DNA of 64,000 nt from Nocardia aurea (GTDB lineage Bacteria > Actinomycetota > Actinomycetes > Mycobacteriales > Mycobacteriaceae), in NCBI RefSeq assembly GCF_003123685.1, contig NZ_QCYJ01000175.1:144245-208244 (forward strand), given 5' to 3'. Shown piece after piece: positions 43,801 to 52,459 of this stretch (position 1 is its first letter; the number at the start of each line of letters is the position of its first letter). The notes beneath the pieces are model-generated. The model made no database searches. It was not told the origin of the DNA and worked only from the letters and a program-made list of their open reading frames with translations. The translations under genes were made by a program, and so were the position numbers.

Positions 43801-45276
43801 CTTGTCGAGGATCCTGCCGAACAACATTGCGGTCTGAATCGAGGTCGACAGGAGACTGGCCCGGGACACGGGATCGCCGCGTAACGCGATGCAATATTCG
43901 CGTCCCTCGTCCATCATGTCGTCCTCCGCGGGTTCGACTCGGTCGACAGCACTCGATGGGAGGCCGGTCAGCGCGGCGAAAAACCGCTCGCTGTCACGCA
44001 GCGTCGCAGACAGGCCGACGAAGGTGATCGGTTTCTTCGTTGCGTTTCGCCAACGCCGCAGCAGAAGCGCGACTTGAGCACCGTGCATCCCGACGTAGGT
44101 ATGCACCTCGTCCAACAGAACAACAGAAGGCGGCGCTCCGCCCTGCCAGCCCAGCACACCCGACAGGTTGTTCGTTGCGCCCCTGTTCAACATCTCTGTG
44201 GTGCTGAAAAGAATTTCCGGAGCATTAGCTCGGATGCTCTCCCTGGTCAATGCCAGGCTTGGCGACTCGATCACGTAATGACAGTTTCCGCATTGCAACC
44301 GCTCTACACCGGCAAGCCGACCGGCCTCCGGCCAGATCAATTCGCCGCGTTCGCACTCCGGACAACTGAAGTAGGGGCACACGAACCCGCTCTTGCTCCG
44401 CTTCCAGCCGGATCGTTGGTTCCCGAAATACCGAGAGTCCTTGTTGTGCTTCGGCGTACCCCCGTACAAAACACCGATCCGGATCTGCTGTGGGGTAGTC
44501 GCCGCTTCGTGAAGCCGTTGGGCGATGCGGACCGTCTCAACAAGTTGGTCTCGCAGCAACTCCACACGAGGGTAGATCGCCAAAGTGTGGACACCTCGCC
44601 GGGCGGACCCCGCCATCGAAGCGAAAGCTGGAAGGTAGAAAGCCATGGTCTTCCCACTGCCGGTGCCTGCTCCGACGATGATCCCTTGGCTACGTTGCGC
44701 ATGAATGGCCGAGAAGATGCGTTGCGTCGCAGCGAGCTGGAAGGCGGCCAAATTGTTTTCGCCTACAAGAACTTTCATGACACGCTCTTGGGCAGGACCC
44801 CAGCCCGCTTGCGTCGCCAACTCGGCGCATGCCCGGTCCAGCGTGATGTCTCGCTTCGGATAACGGCGCGGTTGAACGTGCAGCCTGTAGTCGGCCACGA
44901 GTCGCGGCCCCCGCAGCCACCAACCCGGCTGCGGGGCAGCCCCCCAACGTGGCGGGAAGAGTTGCCTGAGGTTCACGGTAAGCCGCAGCGCCTCAGCCAT
45001 CCGCGTTCGGTACACAGGCGTTTCTGCGGTGTCGTAGGCTGGCGCGGTGCTCGACGCTGGCACCAGTAATGCCTTACTTACCAGGTAGTCGACAAGGTCG
45101 TCGATGGTGACGCCGCGAGGTGCATCCGCATGTTCGCAGAGGACACGCTCGATCGTCGCGGTGACCTCGTCCAAGGAAAGCACCCCGGTGGTTACTCCCC
45201 AAGACAGTAGAGGGAGCTCCTGGTCTTCCAATGCTGAGAGGAGGTCGTTGACGAATCTTAGACTTATTTCACTCAC
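40825..45276 (-). CDS. dpdJ: DEAD/DEAH-type helicase DpdJ with zinc-ribbon insert
   Basis: 1,483 residues from the GTG at 45276, overlapping the dpdI stop by four bases. Helicase motifs are complete: Walker A 'GAGTGSGKT' (about 203-211), DEVH in 'VVLLDEVHTYVG' (about 389-392), 'VGLSATL' (about 420) and 'FIQRRGRAGRL' (about 627-636). Between motifs I and II lies a Cys-rich insert, 'CPYFSCPECERGE' and 'LQCGNCHYV' (about 300-332), a likely zinc ribbon. The long C-terminal half (about 700-1,483) has no motif I recognise. It belongs to the DrmA-like/superfamily 2 helicases of defence islands and should remodel DNA for the nuclease. Confidence 0.9.
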   Translation of the reverse strand: MSEISLRFVNDLLSALEDQELPLLSWGVTTGVLSLDEVTATIERVLCEHADAPRGVTIDDLVDYLVSKALLVPASSTAPAYDTAETPVYRTRMAEALRLTVNLRQLFPPRWGAAPQPGWWLRGPRLVADYRLHVQPRRYPKRDITLDRACAELATQAGWGPAQERVMKVLVGENNLAAFQLAATQRIFSAIHAQRSQGIIVGAGTGSGKTMAFYLPAFASMAGSARRGVHTLAIYPRVELLRDQLVETVRIAQRLHEAATTPQQIRIGVLYGGTPKHNKDSRYFGNQRSGWKRSKSGFVCPYFSCPECERGELIWPEAGRLAGVERLQCGNCHYVIESPSLALTRESIRANAPEILFSTTEMLNRGATNNLSGVLGWQGGAPPSVVLLDEVHTYVGMHGAQVALLLRRWRNATKKPITFVGLSATLRDSERFFAALTGLPSSAVDRVEPAEDDMMDEGREYCIALRGDPVSRASLLSTSIQTAMLFGRILDKKQHVFGTTGFAFTDDLDVTNRFYDDFRDAEGGQNRSMRNGQQPILAALRSSAGSFEADRERDGQVWRVVEKIGHLLSPDLRQQYLRIGRTSSQDAGMDRDADFTVASPSLEVGVNDARVGLVLQHKAPRNPAAFIQRRGRAGRLRDTRPITVVTLSEYGRDRLAYQAYESLFTPVLTAPTLPVGNRFIQKIQATQAMFDWLGVRMRARKCYVDPRTVLTSPWSEHQFDDSVYETVAQILRDALEDQVTQDHLAKHIQSALQIGPDDVRAILWDPPRSLLLSAVPTALRRLNTRWKPAREDPGAGRGKLLPEFLTTSLFAPLNLPEVELILPFDDQDEPEALGIAQALREAVPGRVSKRYAYRRDDDRTWIAPQAGSDELDLRTVVGPGATVEGVWKGPDDRSFQVVRPTCIRMTEPDPDINTRSQGVPLWVSEIVVNDSAPPNAADIPNPSLWSTRLVEVGFCSHRSGNPVEVRRMTIGADSVVARTNQRVDERRKIAYLLDGRPAALGFHLDVDGIKFVLRRPDLDSPGFRAYLASPQWRSVAFFDAVRTDPALDDVANRFQREWLAQIYLTAYTLTGADGAPGSEVHAKLAGGAWRDQLQEILTVMYRSTEAPGSTVSATERLVQDLSALAAQQDVIDTVNRAGRLLADPDIVNQTASLARQVYTHTVAAAILAASIRACPHAQDKDLTVDVFEGTQGDHDVVWLTETSIGGVGVVEYLVQNYSQDPRAFWTLVDSMLAPGEHEHVDAAMLELLKELTANPSGAAASAIAKLRHARSTYAAGAGLKDLREAWTALSGPPRHAAVAALSTRLLRPGSDPASDRTALRLVEDWIMLEQRLGVEVDARVVAYAASRGSFADNERELTADQAFSVLWPRGHQARNQHLQYYQGYGQEATVERALAAALHTEQLLEIELEDPDWIERYQTALAEHGRLDLVGRSRGNQAIADALVLLPVLPVDRDALRVYGQVRNIVRHSDRTTLRVEIREAVQ

Positions 45277-45962
45277 GTACCGGTCCTCTTTACCGTGATC
45301 TGCGCATCGAGGTGCAGCGACCGCAGTAGGGAGATCTCGTCGTCCGTGATCTCCGCCAGTGTGGGCGGCCGTTCACCAGATAGCCTCACCATCAGGTTTG
45401 CGACTGCGGGTGGCGCGTCAGGGACATCGGCAAGCATGTCTGCCAACCCACCGATTGAGGTTGTGAAGAGACTGACGGTAGATTTGGACAAGTCCTTTGC
45501 GCGAGACCACCGTTCCAACTCGTCCAGTTTCCGACGAGCCTCATGCTGGTCTCCCGGCGGAAGCATCGGCATGCGTGTCAGATGCAACTCAGAGATCCGG
45601 GCCAACGCCCAGGTGGACCATGCTGAGCTGATCTCACCCTCCAGTCGCTTGCACACCGCAGTGATACGCCGGTTGGCCCGTTCGAAGACCGCATCACCAG
45701 GGTTGGTCACACTTCGCACTTTGGCTTCGAACTCTTCATATCCATCGTCCACAGTGGAGAGATCGACTCTCGTGGACCCGATGGTCTCGTTGACCTTGCG
45801 AGCAAGCTCGACCTGGGTGCTCAACTCGCCGAGCGAGGCTCGCAGTTTCGTCGTCCGACTGCCAATCCGCCGGGCCTCGTTGGCGCCCTTCTCCGCGGTC
45901 GCCAAGCGGCGCGCCTCACTCCGCAGTTGCTCGACTTTCTCGAAGACGGTCACCTCACTCAT
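45273..45962 (-). CDS. dpdI: Protein DpdI, coiled-coil
   Basis: 229 residues from the ATG at 45962, overlapping dpdH by eight bases and dpdJ by four. It is mostly coiled coil: a basic/acidic heptad region over about residues 1-75 ('FEKVEQLRSEARRLATAEKG') and a second helical half, with the C-terminal 'PTLAEITDDEISLLRSLHLD'. No enzyme motif or Cys is apparent apart from one Cys. Its size and its place between the ATPase DpdH and helicase DpdJ match DpdI of described dpd islands. It is probably a structural adaptor; the function is unproven. Confidence 0.78.
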   Translation of the reverse strand: MSEVTVFEKVEQLRSEARRLATAEKGANEARRIGSRTTKLRASLGELSTQVELARKVNETIGSTRVDLSTVDDGYEEFEAKVRSVTNPGDAVFERANRRITAVCKRLEGEISSAWSTWALARISELHLTRMPMLPPGDQHEARRKLDELERWSRAKDLSKSTVSLFTTSIGGLADMLADVPDAPPAVANLMVRLSGERPPTLAEITDDEISLLRSLHLDAQITVKRTGT

Positions 45963-48900
45963 CGGTCGGTTCCTCGTTGCGCACTATCTCGGCCCACTGG
46001 CGGACTGCAGAACTGAGATTGTCGGAGATTTCCGAATCATGCCCTCCACTCCGAGCGTTGGCTGATTCCAACGCCTCGTCCAACCAGGCGTTGCTGGCTT
46101 CCAGAAAAGCTTGAATAGCGGGCAGCGCCGGACCGCGTCCGCGGACCGCGACGAGCATCTTCACCCTGTCCAGGTCGTTGCTCTCAGCCGCCATATCCGC
46201 GAGGTGCGTGAGGTCGTCCTCGAGATCAGTGATGACACTCCAGTCCACGTCTTTGACGTCGGTGGCGAGTTCCTTCAGGTTCTCTCTCTGAGTAGAGGTC
46301 ATCCGCAAACCGTGCTGATTGGCTTCAGCGATGGCGTCCAGAACGGCTGGCACGACCTTGGCCAGCGTTCCTCGAGCAACCCTGCGGCGCAGCGAGGCCA
46401 GCAAGTCCCGCAGCACATCCAACTGCTCGTCCATGACGCGGGGAATCAACATGAAACCTTTGGCTGCCAACGAGACCCAGGCCGGCGTCGGGCGGTCACC
46501 GACCTGCCACGTCCATTCTTGAGCCGCTTGGTTGAGCAGCGGAAGCAGGTGTGCGGCATCAATGAGGCGGACCTTGCCGCCCACCCCCTGCGAGATACCG
46601 ACCGCATTCCTGATTTGCGCCACAAGCGCTTCGCGCTTGCTCAGGTGCTCTGCCAGTGTCGAGGTCCACTGGGGTACACGAGTATCGGAATCCTCACGGA
46701 CCCAACCTTTGCCGTCATGCATGACCACGTCGACCAACTTCGCCTCCGGCATGCCAGGCCACGCCTGGCCAGCCATTGCGGCGCCGATCAACGACACCCG
46801 CAGACCTAGCACGAGGTCCGAGTCGGTGATCTCCTGCTTCGCTAGAACGGCCGCGGTGAGATCTGGGGCCTTCGACTCGGCCAACTCCGCCAACTGGTAC
46901 ATGCTGTCCATAGAGTTGGGTCGGTGCCCTTCTCTCAACAGCAGTACCGACTTGAAGAACTGGGCATTGTGCCCAGTCTTCGCGAACTGAATCGGGGCCG
47001 TCTCTGGGTCGATCTTCAGCCCACCTCTCGCCCCGCGGATGTATACGGCCCCGGAGGTGCTACTCCATACCGACTTGAGGGCATCCTTGCTCATGCTGTT
47101 CATCAACGGGTCTGCCCAGTCGTACCGCTGGAGGACCGCATCGGCGACGATGGCCCTTAGGTCGCGGGCGACGTTGGGCATAGCACTCTCGTCCTTCGTC
47201 GCCCAGTCCTCGATCTCCTGGAGCGACCGCCGGAGAGATGGCGGCAGCGGAGGGTTGCCTGACTCGGGAGCCTTATCCGGTTCCGTCGAGGATTTCCGCC
47301 TCTCCGCAGTCTGAGGGCGCGGTGCACTTGAGGTCTTCAGCGTTGCTAGCCCGAACGCGAGTCGTACCCCCGGTTCGCCTTCGAAAGGTGACTCGGCGTT
47401 GCCCCAAAATTCTAGGAAAGCGCGGTATCGGTCGACTTCGGTCGGGTACGTGGATTCCACCATGTCGAGCATGGCGCTGCCGAGCGGATCGTCGATTTTC
47501 GCTCGGCGAAACCTGTCGCGGAAGCCTTGGTGCGGGAAGGCTCCATCCCTGATGGGTTTGGCATCTTCTACAAGGACTTTGTGAACCACGGAGCCCAGCA
47601 CTGCACGTGGCACGAACTGGTATGGCGCCTCTGGGGGAGCAGTGGAGTGCACCGCTCTGGTCAGTGCGGAACGATTGAAGGGGTAGAGGCCATAGCCCTT
47701 GTCAGACACGCCGAAAGCGGCATGGCAGTCAGTCTTAAATGAGCAGGATTTGCAACGGTTGGGAGGCTTGGATGGGTCTGCCAGCGCGTCGAGCACTTCG
47801 GCCCCGAGTCTTGCGGCGTTGAGATAGCGTGCCACAAAGGAGGTCATGTAGTCCTCCTCCCGATGTGTGGCGTTGAGCGGCGCGTCGAGGTCATAGACAT
47901 ATCCGACTGTGGCGTGGAGGCGGGTCAGCACCGTCTCTGGCAACGATTGGAAATAGCCGGTCGTCACCGCGAGCAGAGTTCGGATACGGGCAAGCACCTC
48001 GACGCCCTCCCGTCGCGCAGGTTCGATCATGGCGTCCAACAGTTCCCGCTGCATGCCTTGGATGAGCGCGAAGTCTTCTACGAGGAGAACGATTTCGCGG
48101 CCTTGGCGAACATATTCCCTGCGAACCTCCTCCATCGCCGACACCAGGCTGCCTGAACCCATATTGAAGGCCCTCTTGACTGACGCCTCCAGACACTGGT
48201 TCAACAGGTCGACAGAGGCATCCCGCATCGCCGGGTTGGTGCTGAGCATCTTTAGAACGCCAGCCGTCATGTCCGCGACCTTTTTGATGTCACCGAATTC
48301 CAGAGGGAGATCTTTGGCGGTGAACTGTTCGGGGCGCTGCTGCTCGCCGTCCCGGCGGTCATGAAGGAGTTGGTGTGCCAACTGGGGGATGAATCGCGTT
48401 GGCTCCAGCATGTAGCTGCGGACGTGGGGGTCCTGCATCAGGACAGCCACTCCGCGCGGGCCACGCAGTAGTCGTGTCGGCCCGGAGACGCCGTCCTGCG
48501 TGGTGGCTGACAGTTCTTCCTCAATGCTGTTGATCAGGCGTCTTGCCAGAGCTTCGGGCTCCACGCTCGACGAGAGTTGATCGATCGCGCGGCGAAGTTC
48601 GGCTCCATTTTGTGACTCAAGGTCGGCGAGGAGTTCTGCGATGACGGCCTTGAGGCTGGTCTTTCCTTTCTCCAGGTAGATGACTTTGCGCTCGGGTGAG
48701 TCCTTGATCTGCTCGCGAACCCATCTGATGAGGTGGGATTTACCGGTGCCTGATCCGCCCACGACGGGCATCAGCAGAGCGCCGGTGTCAGACCTTCGCG
48801 TCAAGAAGTCTGACAGGACTTCCTTTTCGCCAACTAGTTCCTCCGCACGCTCCAGGTTCTTTGCGTCTTCGCGCGTTCCCCCTGTCAACCGACTGCGTCG

Positions 48901-49023
48901 GAGTCTGAGTGGAGCGTGTGTAGCCAGGAAAATGGCGCGAGAGGGGCTGACCGCCTCGGTATTGATCGTCTGACCTGCTTCTTCAGCGCTCCAGCAGGTG
49001 TGCAGGGTGAATTGCTCAGTCAT
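45955..49023 (-). CDS. dpdH: ATPase DpdH
   Basis: 1,022 residues from the ATG at 49023, overlapping dpdG by four bases. A P-loop ATPase domain starts near residue 85 with 'MPVVGGSGTGKSHLIRW' (Walker A about 89-97), and a Walker B-like stretch reads 'REIVLLVEDFALIQGMQ' (about 310). Later a four-residue spaced Cys cluster, 'CKSCSFKTDCHAAF' (about 425-438), could hold zinc or an Fe-S cluster. The C-terminal half is helical, with low-complexity 'ESGNPPLPPS' linker near 570. It is thought to power the restriction complex; its exact action is unknown. Confidence 0.88.
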   Translation of the reverse strand: MTEQFTLHTCWSAEEAGQTINTEAVSPSRAIFLATHAPLRLRRSRLTGGTREDAKNLERAEELVGEKEVLSDFLTRRSDTGALLMPVVGGSGTGKSHLIRWVREQIKDSPERKVIYLEKGKTSLKAVIAELLADLESQNGAELRRAIDQLSSSVEPEALARRLINSIEEELSATTQDGVSGPTRLLRGPRGVAVLMQDPHVRSYMLEPTRFIPQLAHQLLHDRRDGEQQRPEQFTAKDLPLEFGDIKKVADMTAGVLKMLSTNPAMRDASVDLLNQCLEASVKRAFNMGSGSLVSAMEEVRREYVRQGREIVLLVEDFALIQGMQRELLDAMIEPARREGVEVLARIRTLLAVTTGYFQSLPETVLTRLHATVGYVYDLDAPLNATHREEDYMTSFVARYLNAARLGAEVLDALADPSKPPNRCKSCSFKTDCHAAFGVSDKGYGLYPFNRSALTRAVHSTAPPEAPYQFVPRAVLGSVVHKVLVEDAKPIRDGAFPHQGFRDRFRRAKIDDPLGSAMLDMVESTYPTEVDRYRAFLEFWGNAESPFEGEPGVRLAFGLATLKTSSAPRPQTAERRKSSTEPDKAPESGNPPLPPSLRRSLQEIEDWATKDESAMPNVARDLRAIVADAVLQRYDWADPLMNSMSKDALKSVWSSTSGAVYIRGARGGLKIDPETAPIQFAKTGHNAQFFKSVLLLREGHRPNSMDSMYQLAELAESKAPDLTAAVLAKQEITDSDLVLGLRVSLIGAAMAGQAWPGMPEAKLVDVVMHDGKGWVREDSDTRVPQWTSTLAEHLSKREALVAQIRNAVGISQGVGGKVRLIDAAHLLPLLNQAAQEWTWQVGDRPTPAWVSLAAKGFMLIPRVMDEQLDVLRDLLASLRRRVARGTLAKVVPAVLDAIAEANQHGLRMTSTQRENLKELATDVKDVDWSVITDLEDDLTHLADMAAESNDLDRVKMLVAVRGRGPALPAIQAFLEASNAWLDEALESANARSGGHDSEISDNLSSAVRQWAEIVRNEEPTDE

Positions 49024-49892
49024 TTGATTCCCTCCCGGACCTGGATGTCGGACACCCGGCGGTTTGGGTCATCTCGGTCTGCCACGGTCACCGTACTTGC
49101 GCTGTCCGCAAATCGTTCGAACTGCAACCAGCCTTCGTAGCAGCCGCGGAGAAGCGCGAAGGACAGGGCAGGGTCAACAACCTGATCACCGGGATCCTGA
49201 ATCCCCAGTCGAGTCGAGTAGGCGCCTCCAGGTAACACAGGAATGGCCTCCCTGAGTGTCCGCACCAGGTCCACGGCAGAGACTGTTCTCCCTGCTAGCT
49301 GGGAATTGGTCAGCACTTGGCGGACCGCCTTCGTACAGTCGGGGGTGAGCGCGCCTGAATCAGATGCGGAAATCAGTGGTGCCGCGCCCAGGCCCAGCAT
49401 TGGCGCCCAGTGCCCGAATCGTGGCCAACGCACATTGCTCGGTGTCGGGTTCTTACCTTCGACCGAGAAGCGTCCCGCGCTCCTTTCGTCCACCTGTTCC
49501 CGAGTGACCGGCGAGTCCAAGGGGTCGAATGAAAGGAAGTAGGAGAGGACAATGGTCATGTCCCTGTTGCCGGTGATGGGGTCGGACTCCAGATCGGTGT
49601 TACGTGCTGGAGCGAATAGGGATTCGCGCAGGCGGTGTTGAAAGCTCCCCAGGGTCGGCGTCGAATGTCGCAGTGAAAGCTTGCCGCTCTCGTCCTGGGC
49701 CACCAACCCCAAGTCCCGCAACGTACTAACCGTCGACTGGAACGGAGAGTCGGTCTTCATCTCCATGTTCAGCGAATCGGGGCTCAGAAGTGCTCTGGCC
49801 TGACTATCGGTCAAGGGTTGTCGCGCGCTCAATAGTCGTACCAGCGCCCAAAGTTGCGTGGGCAGAGCCTTGTCGACGTTCAGATAGGCCAT
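49020..49892 (-). CDS. dpdG: Protein DpdG
   Basis: 290 residues from the ATG at 49892, which overlaps the dpdF stop by one base (TGATG); its own stop overlaps the dpdH start by four. The N-terminus (about 1-90) is winged-helix-like: 'LPTQLWALVRLLSARQPLT', 'TVSTLRDLGLVAQDESGKLSL'. It has no catalytic motif. This suggests a DNA- or protein-binding role. Position and size match DpdG of described islands; similar winged-helix proteins occur beside ATPases in other conflict systems. Confidence 0.8.
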   Translation of the reverse strand: MAYLNVDKALPTQLWALVRLLSARQPLTDSQARALLSPDSLNMEMKTDSPFQSTVSTLRDLGLVAQDESGKLSLRHSTPTLGSFQHRLRESLFAPARNTDLESDPITGNRDMTIVLSYFLSFDPLDSPVTREQVDERSAGRFSVEGKNPTPSNVRWPRFGHWAPMLGLGAAPLISASDSGALTPDCTKAVRQVLTNSQLAGRTVSAVDLVRTLREAIPVLPGGAYSTRLGIQDPGDQVVDPALSFALLRGCYEGWLQFERFADSASTVTVADRDDPNRRVSDIQVREGIK

Positions 49893-52459
49893 CAGAGGGA
49901 CTCCAACGCTGTGCGCACGGAAAGGGTCGGTCGGTGGATTGTGGCAAACGCTTCTGACACCTTCTCGGGGTGCGCGGTATCGGCTGGATGGAGTACATAG
50001 ACCACGTCCTCGGACCGAATCCGCTCCACTACATCTGTTGGCAGGCAACGGGTTTCGGATGCACCGACCCACAACATCGGGCCCGCATAAGACCTCAACA
50101 GGTCGTCGTCTCGGTCGTGGATCAAAGAGACCTGGCCTACGTCCCGTTGGAGGGTTGTCATCAACTCGGGAGTTGCACCGGGCCCACCCACAACAGGCAA
50201 CCCTCTCAGCACCAGCGCATGGAGGAGCCTGGGCACAGATCGCTGAAAGTCCACATCACCGTCCCAGGTGATACTGAGACAATTCGCTCGGCCTCGGAAG
50301 CGGAGGAGTGGGTCGTCGTCGACTGGGCCGGTCGGTGCCGGGAGGAACGGGGTCGGCTCGGCCGCCAGTCGGTAAAAGGCTGCATCCGCGGGCTTTTCCG
50401 TCTGACGGCATCGAGGGCATCCTCGGCAGGTTACGCCGATCGTGACGTCATCGGTGCTGTAGTAGGCCGCCAATACCTCGCCCATGCATTGCCGCCCACT
50501 GAGCATGTCGCGCATGTTGTCGACCGCCCGGCGCCTGCTTCGCTTTATTTCGCCGCGAACGCGCGTGATTCGCTCCGAAAACTCAGCCTCTCGGTTCGCG
50601 GCACCGTCCAGCAGAGTGATTTGTACCAACTGATCGGCGGACTGACCAGGTGTGTCGAGTTCGTCGTCCCATACGTCGGATCCGGCCTCAGCGGGCACAG
50701 ACAAAGCCAGGTCGATCAGTCGAGCACGGTGCATCAGACCCAGGATGTGCAAGTTCCAACCCTGGTTCGATTTCGAGGTTCTGGACAAATCTGCTCGGTA
50801 GCAGTCAAGGTCGACGCGGTACACCTCCCTTGCCAGCCGTTCTGCCCTGACAAACATCGCGCGCCATCGCTCGAACGCCAAGGTCGCGCTGATCAACCGC
50901 TCGTCTGCGAGGCTTGCGGCAACGTCGAAATCTTCATCGACGCTCAACAAGACCGACAGTGAGGGGAATCCGTCGCGTCCGCCGCGCCCCACCTCCTGGT
51001 AGAAGCGATCGAGGGATTCCGGCACGCAGGCGTGCACGATCGTCCGGACGTCGCCGAGGTCTACTCCGAGCCCGAATGCTGACGTCCCGACGACGACGTC
51101 GTAAGCGGTCGAGACCGCTCCAGTCGAGTCTCGACCGCTCCACCCGGCCATTGCCTGCTGCCGCTCGATGTCGGTGGACTCGCCGGTAACCGCCGTGACC
51201 CGGTGCAAACCTGACTCGTGCAGTCGGTCCCGCCACAACCGAGCATCGCGGCGAGTGGTCACGTAGAGCACCATCGGCTTGGGCAGCAGGTGCACCGCGC
51301 GCAGAACCGCGGAAACGCGGCTCGCCTCCTCCGTATGGTGTGCAACGTAGAAACTCGGTTCGTGCCGTAACTGTGCTGCAGAGATGACCCGGGTGCGTTC
51401 AGGGTCGCCGAACATGAACTTCAGACTGAAGATCTGGTCACGTGTAAGAGTTGCGCTCATCGCGATCGTCACCGGAGCCCTGCCCTCCGGGGCTGAGGCA
51501 ATCCAGTGATTACGATGTCTGGCCATCGTCTGGAAGGACTGCCTGAACCGGATACCCCATTGCTCCACCAGGTGGGCCTCGTCGATCACGAAGTAGCGCA
51601 AGTGCCCGGATGTGGCGGCAGCCTCCAAAGCCTTTGCGAGACCGGTGACCAGGGCTTCCGGTGAGGTGAACAGCAGACGCTGCCGGCCGGACTTGATTGC
51701 TTCCCGGATTCGTCGCTTATCGTCTTCATCAAGCCCACCTATGTAAGCGAAACGGTCGTGCGGGGCGCCGATGTCATGGTGCCGCATCAAGTCTTTGGTT
51801 CGCCGCTCCATGTCCAGTGCCAATACCACCGTTGGTACGACAATCACGGTCAACCCCGAATGCTCGGGGGCCACCATCCCTGCGGCCAACGCGACGGCCG
51901 TCTTGCCCTGACCGGTAGGCAGACTGAGGATCAGTGTGTTGCCCGGCGCGGCGAGCGCTACCGCGCGAGCCAGTTGCCGCTGTCCGGTTGACTTGTAGCT
52001 TCGATGACCGAAGGCACTGGTCATGAACGGATCGGCTGGCACAGTTGCCGGAATGAAGCGTTGGTTGGCCTCGCTGCCGAGGTGTACATTGCGCAGGTCT
52101 TCCTCGGCAGCGGCCGACGCCACTGACGCTCCTGTCGTCTCCGGAGTCCACGGGGTCGCCCAGACGCGGAATCCGCCGGGCGTTTCGAATGCGGTGCACT
52201 TGGCGTTCGACCACTCGGAAATATCTGGAAGAGCCGGATCGCGCGGTGTGATCAATCCTTCGCTGTTTCCCCGCACTGCAGCGTCCAAAAGCACCTGCCG
52301 GGTAAGCACAGCCACATCGACCTTGGAGGCGCGTTGCGTACCTAACTCACGTACAGCGTCCGTCAGCCTGCGCAGAAGCCCGGTCGCGTCATCGAAGGAC
52401 GGGACAGTAGGCCACTGGTTGAACAACTGCTGTGCGCCCCTCCACGAATCAGAACTCAC
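49892..52459 (-). CDS. dpdF: RecQ-like helicase DpdF
   Basis: 855 residues from the GTG at 52459, overlapping dpdE by 11 bases. Helicase motifs of the RecQ group: 'LILSLPTGQGKTAVAL' (Walker A about 181-187), 'FTSPEALV', DEAH in 'YFVIDEAHLVEQWG' (about 293-296), 'IAMSATL' and the C-terminal domain 'VVVGTSAFGLGVDLGDVRTIVHA' with 'FYQEVGRGGRDG'. A Cys knot 'CRGCPRCRQ' near residue 700 resembles the RecQ zinc-binding site. The N-terminal 150 residues are specific. It unwinds or tracks DNA in the presumed restriction complex. Confidence 0.92.
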   Translation of the reverse strand: MSSDSWRGAQQLFNQWPTVPSFDDATGLLRRLTDAVRELGTQRASKVDVAVLTRQVLLDAAVRGNSEGLITPRDPALPDISEWSNAKCTAFETPGGFRVWATPWTPETTGASVASAAAEEDLRNVHLGSEANQRFIPATVPADPFMTSAFGHRSYKSTGQRQLARAVALAAPGNTLILSLPTGQGKTAVALAAGMVAPEHSGLTVIVVPTVVLALDMERRTKDLMRHHDIGAPHDRFAYIGGLDEDDKRRIREAIKSGRQRLLFTSPEALVTGLAKALEAAATSGHLRYFVIDEAHLVEQWGIRFRQSFQTMARHRNHWIASAPEGRAPVTIAMSATLTRDQIFSLKFMFGDPERTRVISAAQLRHEPSFYVAHHTEEASRVSAVLRAVHLLPKPMVLYVTTRRDARLWRDRLHESGLHRVTAVTGESTDIERQQAMAGWSGRDSTGAVSTAYDVVVGTSAFGLGVDLGDVRTIVHACVPESLDRFYQEVGRGGRDGFPSLSVLLSVDEDFDVAASLADERLISATLAFERWRAMFVRAERLAREVYRVDLDCYRADLSRTSKSNQGWNLHILGLMHRARLIDLALSVPAEAGSDVWDDELDTPGQSADQLVQITLLDGAANREAEFSERITRVRGEIKRSRRRAVDNMRDMLSGRQCMGEVLAAYYSTDDVTIGVTCRGCPRCRQTEKPADAAFYRLAAEPTPFLPAPTGPVDDDPLLRFRGRANCLSITWDGDVDFQRSVPRLLHALVLRGLPVVGGPGATPELMTTLQRDVGQVSLIHDRDDDLLRSYAGPMLWVGASETRCLPTDVVERIRSEDVVYVLHPADTAHPEKVSEAFATIHRPTLSVRTALESL

